Of a DNA stretch of 8,749 nt, positions 6,601 through 8,749 are shown one piece after another; position 1 is the first letter of the stretch; the number at the start of each line of letters is the position of its first letter. The stretch covers positions 1-8,749 of the forward strand of contig JBJXFK010000101.1 in NCBI GenBank assembly GCA_046155505.1, given 5' to 3'. The notes beneath the pieces are model-generated. The model ran no database searches and was not told where the DNA came from. It saw only the letters and a program-made list of their open reading frames with translations. The stretch comes from JBJXFK01 sp046155505 (GTDB lineage Bacteria > Planctomycetota > Phycisphaerae > UBA1845 > Fen-1342). The translations under genes were made by a program, and so were the position numbers.

Positions 6601-7383
6601 TGCATACTCAAGCTCCGGATGCACGGCCGCAAAGTGATTGCTAAGTAAAGTCCAAGGCGTAGTGGTCCACACCAGCAGCGAAGTACGCGCCAGGTCGCCA
6701 AGTGCCCCGTTGTTCCCTTGTGCCGTTGTTCCCTTGTTCCCCTCGACGAGCGGAAACTTCACAAACACGCTTGGATCATCAACTTTCTTATACCCCTCGC
6801 CCACCTCACCGGCCGACAACGCTGTACCGCCCTGTGCCCACCACCAGACCACCTTGTGGCCCTGATAGAGGACGCCGCGTTCGAACAGCGTTTTCAGCGA
6901 CCACCACACGCTCTCCACATACGACTGATGAAACGTGACGTACGCGTCTTTCAGGTTCACCCAGAACCCGAGCCGCCGCGTCATGTCTTCCCATTCGCGT
7001 GTGTAGCGAAACACGCTTTGGATGCACTTCAGGTTGAACTTCTCGATGCCGAACGCTTCGATTTCGTGCTTCGTGCGGATGCCCAGCTCTTTGCACACCT
7101 CGCGCTCGACCGGCAGGCCGTGCGTGTCCCAACCCGCTTTGCGTTCGACGAGAAAACCGCACATGGTTTTGTAGCGCGGAAAGATGTCCTTCATCGCGCG
7201 GGTCAGCGCGTGGCCGGGGTGCGGCATGCCGTTGGCTGTCGGCGGTCCCTCATAAAACACAAACCGCGGCGAGCCGTCACGCTGTTTCAGCGACGCGTCA
7301 AAAACCCCATGCTGATCCCAGAATTCAAGGATGCGCTTCTCGGACGCGACAAAATCAAATCGCGCAGGTAACGGCTGAAACAT
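3664..7383 (-). CDS. ileS: Isoleucyl-tRNA synthetase, type 2-like, with repeat-derived insertions
   Basis: This 1239-residue class I synthetase charges tRNA-Ile with isoleucine in the cytoplasm. The HIGH motif is HPGH at residues 55-58 (after GPPTANGMP), and the KMSKS motif is KMSKK at 723-727. The editing domain shows TTTPWTL at 240-246 and GTGLVHEAPAFGEVDF at 367-382 with the editing Asp381. The C-terminal part (LTPELRDEGLIRELIHFVQ) is of the IleRS2 kind. The usual Cys pair of the CPRC knuckle is absent (WWWAQGGTALS at 180-190). Start: ATG 7383 has GGAG six bases upstream and lines up with family N-termini; a GTG at 7419 is less likely. The protein is longer than typical type 2 enzymes (about 1030-1050). 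The excess is largely accounted for by in-frame repeat segments at about residues 215-226, 600-610, 689-703 and 889-924, all at variable surface loops, plus an odd stretch at 799-828. The frame is intact, so the enzyme should be functional. Confidence 0.97.
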   Translation of the reverse strand: MFQPLPARFDFVASEKRILEFWDQHGVFDASLKQRDGSPRFVFYEGPPTANGMPHPGHALTRAMKDIFPRYKTMCGFLVERKAGWDTHGLPVEREVCKELGIRTKHEIEAFGIEKFNLKCIQSVFRYTREWEDMTRRLGFWVNLKDAYVTFHQSYVESVWWSLKTLFERGVLYQGHKVVWWWAQGGTALSAGEVGEGYKKVDDPSVFVKFPLVEGNKGTTAQGNNGALGDLARTSLLVWTTTPWTLLSNHFAAVHPELEYAKVHDENENEYLIVAAALVEAIGKKLKRELTVVGTCKGSDLIGLRYVPPLADVYYNTKPEPTPFDTPFEQGQAELPMGERMSELKAGRVASIGWRVTAADFVTIDSGTGLVHEAPAFGEVDFNLLQEERKRFVNPMALPVLCAVAPDGNFTKDATEKYRGRWVRECDKDIIRELRDERKTPWGTPLLAHQEQYNHDYPYCPQSPDDPLIQYARKGWFVRTTQFKDEFLKNNAAINWLPEHIKEGRFGDFLRNNVDWALSRERYWGTPLPIWVCEQCGKMEAMGSFAELTAKAGATDGGYWDRKVAEHKGEEFPDHLRVHKPYIDEWTYACTCNGTRAGEKGTGNREQGTDNTNAARMRRVTEVIDCWWDAGSMPFAQWGFPHVAGSVEKFAERFPADFISEAIDQTRGWFYGLLSISTMMFGPGAQGSNPKSNPGARGQNPKYPLPYKTCIVLGHMLGEDGIKMSKKLRNFKESSYIFDSYGADAMRWYFYSAQAPWTSVRFQEAAIRETQREFLVKLYNVLSFFTIYASIDGFDPSKVGMVHFAAAGDPGTHSATAGKATPMAWRPTSERGELDRWIATELRRTVVLVRESMDRFENFPAAGALNEFVEALSNWYVRRSRDRFWRPVENAEFRMQNAERASVTAASSAKGDPSAFSIPHSAFSAADQEKFDAYHTLYGCLRSLSVLIAPFTPFFAETMWQTLRVPGDPESVHLCDYMKPEDIRYSNDTLSAEMNIVREIASLGRAARAASTVKEAKKVRQPLSRCEVVLAKPEYADWLEAHRGLIAEELNVKEVEFTHEADQYVSYKVVPNFPAIGKKYRALVPGIKAAVTALADPAVARKTLVATGVLSLTIDGQTVELSPDEVEIRLEAKPGWSAAPGRSGVVVLSTELTPELRDEGLIRELIHFVQVERKEQNLAYEARVTLYLDAPDEFVAVVRRFESLLTSECLASGFNYGPHGSAKAIEVEGVAAQLAVVQV
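4613..4719. repeat. Foldback element inside ileS: 33-bp inverted repeat, 41-base loop
   Basis: The arms 4613-4645 and 4687-4719 are reverse complements at 30 of 33 positions; the loop is 4646-4686. Both arms are built from the heptad AGAATGC (GAGAATGCAGAAT at the outer ends). The element is in frame in ileS and encodes residues 889-924 (ENAEFRMQNAE on one arm, SAFSIPHSAF on the other). It lies between RFWRP and DQEKFDAYHTLY, the variable linker leading to the anticodon-binding domain. No target-site duplication is evident in the flanks. Confidence 0.92.
5276..5320. repeat. Short direct repeats of TTGGATTTTG inside ileS
   Basis: The 10-mer TTGGATTTTG occurs at 5280-5289 and 5306-5315, within AT-rich heptad-like text (ATTTTGG units) separated by a GC-rich stretch. 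On the ileS strand it encodes SNPKSNPGARGQNPK, residues 689-703. That is just upstream of the KMSKK loop, between MMFG and YKTCIVLGH, where family members normally have only a few residues. Confidence 0.75.
5557..5584. repeat. Four tandem TGTTCCC heptads inside ileS
   Basis: TGTTCCC occurs four times without interruption (GGGAACA on the coding strand). In ileS it encodes the KGTGNREQGT region, residues about 600-610, within an extra segment of about 20 residues between the YACTCNG turn and MRRVTEVIDCWWDAG. A 28-base run is not a multiple of three, so neighbouring bases must compensate to keep the frame. Confidence 0.85.
6707..6737. repeat. Two copies of a 15-mer (CCGTTGTTCCCTTGT) inside ileS
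   Basis: The 15-mer lies at 6707-6721 and again at 6723-6737, offset by 16 bases, followed by a partial TGTTCCC. On the coding strand it encodes GNKGTTAQGNNG, residues 215-226, between VFVKFPLVE and the conserved LLVWTTTPWTL of the editing domain. Family members usually have a short acidic or polar turn here. Confidence 0.82.
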
Positions 7384-7389
7384 CGCAGG

Positions 7390-7393
7390 CTCC
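7390..7393 (-). promoter_or_regulatory. Ribosome binding site of ileS
   Basis: GGAG on the minus strand is followed by CCTGCG and the ATG at 7383. The six-base spacing is what decides for this start over the GTG at 7419. Confidence 0.65.
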
Positions 7394-7423
7394 GCTTGAT
7401 CCACCAACACGCCCGGCACGCGG

Positions 7424-7458
7424 GCAAACCGGAAAATGTACTTGCCGCAGCGGTTTGC
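7424..7458. repeat. 8-bp inverted repeat in the ileS upstream region
   Basis: GCAAACCG (7424-7431) and CGGTTTGC (7451-7458) are perfect reverse complements separated by 19 bases that include TACATT on the minus strand. It could be a leader hairpin or an operator, or chance. Confidence 0.35.
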
Positions 7459-7475
7459 GGAAAGGCGGGAGGATT

Positions 7476-7502
7476 GTGGAGCAGCCGCCCACGGCTGCTT
7501 TC
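7476..7502. repeat. REP-like palindrome, copy 1
   Basis: The core AGCAGCCG-CCCA-CGGCTGCT forms an 8-bp stem with a 4-base loop, flanked by GTGG on the left and TTC on the right. The whole 27 bases recur in opposite orientation at 8598-8624 with one mismatch, in the loop. It has no T-tract, so it is better read as an interspersed repeat than a terminator. Confidence 0.85.
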
Positions 7503-7532
7503 GGCGCCGAGTAGCGATCCGGCCTCAGTCCG

Positions 7533-7604
7533 GTAGGTTGGGCACCGCCCAACATTTGCCGCGGCGCGCAAGAAGCACCAAACGGTGGGCGATGCCCACC
7601 CTAC
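7533..7604. repeat. Paired palindromes forming a larger inverted repeat (BIME-like)
   Basis: The arms 7533-7553 and 7584-7604 are reverse complements at 18 of 21 positions, with a 30-base centre. Each arm is also a small hairpin: TTGGGC-ACC-GCCCAA on the left and GGTGGGC-GAT-GCCCACC on the right. Both hairpins end in GTAGG or its complement on the outer side. This two-level symmetry resembles bacterial interspersed mosaic elements made of two inverted REP units. Confidence 0.82.
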
Positions 7605-7706
7605 GGCAACTCGTGCAAGCGATCCGAACGCGAAACGCAAGCGAGTGACCGCGCGCGCAGCGAGCTCGTCCTGACGCCGGGTGACACACGTCTGCGGTTC
7701 GCCGGG

Positions 7707-7735
7707 TAAGCAAGCGCACGCCGCGTCGGTATACT
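7707..7735 (+). promoter_or_regulatory. Promoter of the pRiA4b-type gene
   Basis: TATACT at 7730-7735 matches the -10 consensus at five of six positions, and TAAGCA at 7707-7712 lies 17 bases upstream. The hexamer and spacing resemble TGAGCA-N17-TATAAT before the lipoprotein gene. A transcript starting near 7742 would have a leader of roughly 34 bases containing the AGGAGG. Confidence 0.5.
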
Positions 7736-7763
7736 TCCACAATCTCACGACAGTCGCCCAATC

Positions 7764-7769
7764 AGGAGG
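7764..7769 (+). promoter_or_regulatory. Perfect Shine-Dalgarno AGGAGG
   Basis: AGGAGG is followed by six bases (ATTGCC) and the ATG at 7776. It is the strongest ribosome binding site in the window and fixes this start. Confidence 0.9.
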
Positions 7770-7775
7770 ATTGCC

Positions 7776-8420
7776 ATGCCAAGCCGCAAGGTCCCCAAAC
7801 TGCGACTCGTTGCAACCGACACTCAGCCGTCGAAGGCGAAAAAGCCCGCGAAAGCGCCAAAGACCGCCGCGCCGACACTCGTCTTGAAGGTAACTCTTCG
7901 CGGATCCAAGCCGCCGATCTGGCGGCGCGTCGCGGTCGCGTCAAACAAGACGCTCGCGCATTTGCACGACGTCATCCAGGCGGCGTTCGGCTGGTACAAC
8001 TGTCATCTGCATCAGTTCACCACTCGCAACGGGCTTCGATTTGCGCCACCCAGCGAATTTGGCGACGATTTCGACACTGACGGCGACACGCGGAAAGTCG
8101 CCCTCGAGACCATCGTCGAAGAACTCAGCGGCGGCGTCGTTTACGAATACGACTTCGGCGATGGTTGGGAACACCTGATCAAACTCGAGAAAGTGCTCGA
8201 ACCTGACGCGGCAAAACCGCCGCCGATGTGCCTCGCCGGCGCGCGGCGCTGCCCGCCCGAAGATTGCGGTGGAATCTGGGGATACATGAATCTGCTGGAT
8301 ACGCTGGCCAATCCGAAACACCCCGACCACGATGACATGATCGAATGGATCGGCGGTCCGATCGACCCGCAGGAGTTCGACCTCGACAAATCCAACAAGG
8401 CGGTACGGAAGCTCCGCTGA
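7776..8420 (+). CDS. Plasmid pRiA4b ORF-3 family protein
   Basis: This 214-residue soluble protein belongs to the pRiA4b ORF-3 family. The signature is complete: LVLKVTLRGSKPPIWRR at residues 35-51, the His-rich turn CHLHQF at 76-81, YEYDFGDGWEHLIKLEKV at 123-140, and RRCPPEDCGGIWGYMNLL at 157-174. The family is widespread on plasmids, near transposons and on chromosomes. No biochemical activity is firmly established, so I name none. Residues 1-34 are a Lys/Ala/Pro-rich basic extension (KAKKPAKAPKTAAP) outside the domain, possibly for nucleic-acid contact. It is the only plus-strand gene here, stands alone with its own promoter and perfect ribosome binding site, and sits between two nests of palindromic repeats, which suggests an acquired or accessory gene inserted between ileS and an aldehyde dehydrogenase. 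Confidence 0.93.
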   Translation: MPSRKVPKLRLVATDTQPSKAKKPAKAPKTAAPTLVLKVTLRGSKPPIWRRVAVASNKTLAHLHDVIQAAFGWYNCHLHQFTTRNGLRFAPPSEFGDDFDTDGDTRKVALETIVEELSGGVVYEYDFGDGWEHLIKLEKVLEPDAAKPPPMCLAGARRCPPEDCGGIWGYMNLLDTLANPKHPDHDDMIEWIGGPIDPQEFDLDKSNKAVRKLR

Positions 8421-8450
8421 CCCACGAAACGAGTTGCTTCACAAATTCGA

Positions 8451-8475
8451 ACCCCGAGCGCGAGCGAGCCGGGGT
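8451..8475. repeat. Small palindrome ACCCCG...CGGGGT downstream of the pRiA4b-type gene
   Basis: A 6-bp stem (ACCCCG / CGGGGT) encloses a 13-base loop rich in GAGCG. It begins 30 bases after the stop codon. From general knowledge, sequence of this type is interspersed in planctomycete genomes and often mis-annotated as small proteins; here I see one full copy. It could help end transcription but has no T-run. Confidence 0.6.
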
Positions 8476-8493
8476 GACGTGCCGAAACGAACA

Positions 8494-8562
8494 CGCCGCG
8501 CGAAACGAGAACACGCCCTCCGCCGATTGACGGTTGCGTGTGATCTCTCGTTTCGCGCGGCG
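8494..8562. repeat. Long imperfect hairpin, 17-bp plus 6-bp stem
   Basis: CGCCGCGCGAAACGAGA (8494-8510) is perfectly complementary to 8546-8562. Immediately inside, ACACGC (8511-8516) pairs with GCGTGT (8536-8541) after a 4-base bulge (GATC), leaving a 19-base loop. The left arm also overlaps a near direct repeat: CGAAACGAACACGCC at 8483-8497 and CGAAACGAGAACACGCC at 8501-8517. It lies between two convergent genes and may act as a two-way terminator, though T-runs are missing. Confidence 0.8.
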
Positions 8563-8597
8563 ACTAACCTCATTCGACCGCGGCGCTTGATCGCGAA

Positions 8598-8624
8598 GAA
8601 AGCAGCCGAGGGCGGCTGCTCCAC
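8598..8624. repeat. REP-like palindrome, copy 2 (inverted relative to copy 1)
   Basis: The reverse complement of these 27 bases equals 7476-7502 except for one base in the hairpin loop (CCCT instead of CCCA). Stem AGCAGCCG / CGGCTGCT. Confidence 0.85.
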
Positions 8625-8629
8625 AAAGA

Positions 8630-8647
8630 ACCGCGGAGGGCCGCGGT
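8630..8647. repeat. Palindrome ACCGCGG-AGGG-CCGCGGT next to REP copy 2
   Basis: A perfect 7-bp stem with an AGGG loop, followed on the plus strand by GCTCCAT. Read on the minus strand it has the same layout as its neighbour: GGAGCA, stem, CCCT loop, stem, then TTC. So the two are related REP units in tandem, just downstream of the aldehyde dehydrogenase stop. Confidence 0.7.
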
Positions 8648-8657
8648 GCTCCATTGC

Positions 8658-8749
8658 TTACAACTTCACCGTGACCGTCTTCACCTCGGTGTACGGCATC
8701 AATCCGTATTCACCCAGCTCGCGCCCAATGCCCGACTGCTTGAAGCCGC
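8658..8749 (-). CDS. Aldehyde dehydrogenase, C-terminal end only
   Basis: The minus strand ends in GFKQSGIGRELGEYGL followed by MPYTEVKTVTVKL and a TAA at 8660-8658. This is the standard C-terminus of NAD(P)-dependent aldehyde dehydrogenases (betaine-aldehyde type): the FKQSG-GRE-G loop, the YTEVKTV oligomerisation strand and the basic end. Only about 30 residues are in the window, so substrate and subfamily cannot be told and the catalytic Cys and Glu lie outside. It faces the pRiA4b-type gene tail to tail, with palindromes in between. Confidence 0.9.
   Translation of the reverse strand, partial: GFKQSGIGRELGEYGLMPYTEVKTVTVKL

Larger units (their letters stand above)
7384..7775. other. Intergenic region between divergent ileS and the pRiA4b-type gene
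   Basis: This stretch has no supported gene. Going from left it holds the ileS ribosome binding site, a small 8-bp inverted repeat, a REP-like palindrome, a paired-palindrome element, then unmarked GC-rich sequence and the promoter and ribosome binding site of the plus-strand gene. Short open frames across it encode Arg-rich repeat peptides and are not credible. I saw no convincing -35/-10 pair for ileS; TACATT at 7440-7435 is the nearest -10-like hexamer on the minus strand. Confidence 0.7.

Noticed and set aside
7384..7419. GTG start of ileS at 7419
   Set aside because: The 12 extra residues are not typical of the family, and GGAG is correctly placed for the ATG at 7383.
7384..7610. T-box riboswitch upstream of ileS
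   Set aside because: No T-box sequence or terminator with T-run on the minus strand; only short palindromes of REP type.
7287..7748. 153-codon minus-strand frame upstream of ileS containing WASPTV-type peptide
   Set aside because: It overlaps the ileS start and consists mainly of translated REP elements.
8438..8530. Small proteins containing NPERERAGVT-type peptides around 8451-8475
   Set aside because: They are translations of an interspersed palindrome, not real genes.

Overview
The window looks like chromosomal DNA of a high-GC Gram-negative bacterium, most likely a planctomycete (possibly Phycisphaerae). This is inferred from the MlaE-type envelope permease, the planctomycete-style anti-sigma kinase and HEAT lipoprotein, and the small palindromic repeats typical of those genomes between and even inside genes. 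No rRNA, tRNA, CRISPR array or insertion sequence is visible.

Layout. Positions 1-3605 (minus strand) hold a tightly packed gene row read right to left: a small HEAT-repeat lipoprotein, an RsbW-like ATPase/anti-sigma kinase, a STAS-domain protein, an MlaE-family ABC permease and a divergent RNase HII/HIII-like protein. The first four are joined by 4-base ATGA overlaps and the last follows after one base. After a 48-base gap comes the N-terminal part of an exported protein that runs off the left edge. A TATAAT box lies six bases before the lipoprotein start codon, and a TACAAT box lies six bases before the left-edge gene, so both transcripts may be leaderless.

Positions 3664-7383 (minus) encode one very long isoleucyl-tRNA synthetase (1239 residues). 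It carries at least four in-frame stretches of low-complexity repeat DNA, each from a different repeat family. The clearest is a 33-bp inverted repeat with a 41-base loop. A possible fifth, non-repetitive extension is also present.

Positions 7384-7775 and 8421-8657 are non-coding and rich in short palindromes. They flank a plus-strand pRiA4b ORF-3 family gene (7776-8420) that has its own promoter and a perfect AGGAGG. One 27-bp REP-like palindrome occurs in both flanks in opposite orientation with a single mismatch. At the right edge is the last ~30 residues of a minus-strand aldehyde dehydrogenase.

How the parts may work together: the kinase and STAS pair form a textbook partner-switching module, and their translational coupling to an MlaE permease suggests that phosphorylation of the STAS serine could regulate lipid transport (an MlaB-like role) rather than, or as well as, a sigma factor. 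The strongest observations are the repeat-invaded ileS, this operon, and the RNase H2 homologue lacking the GRG motif.
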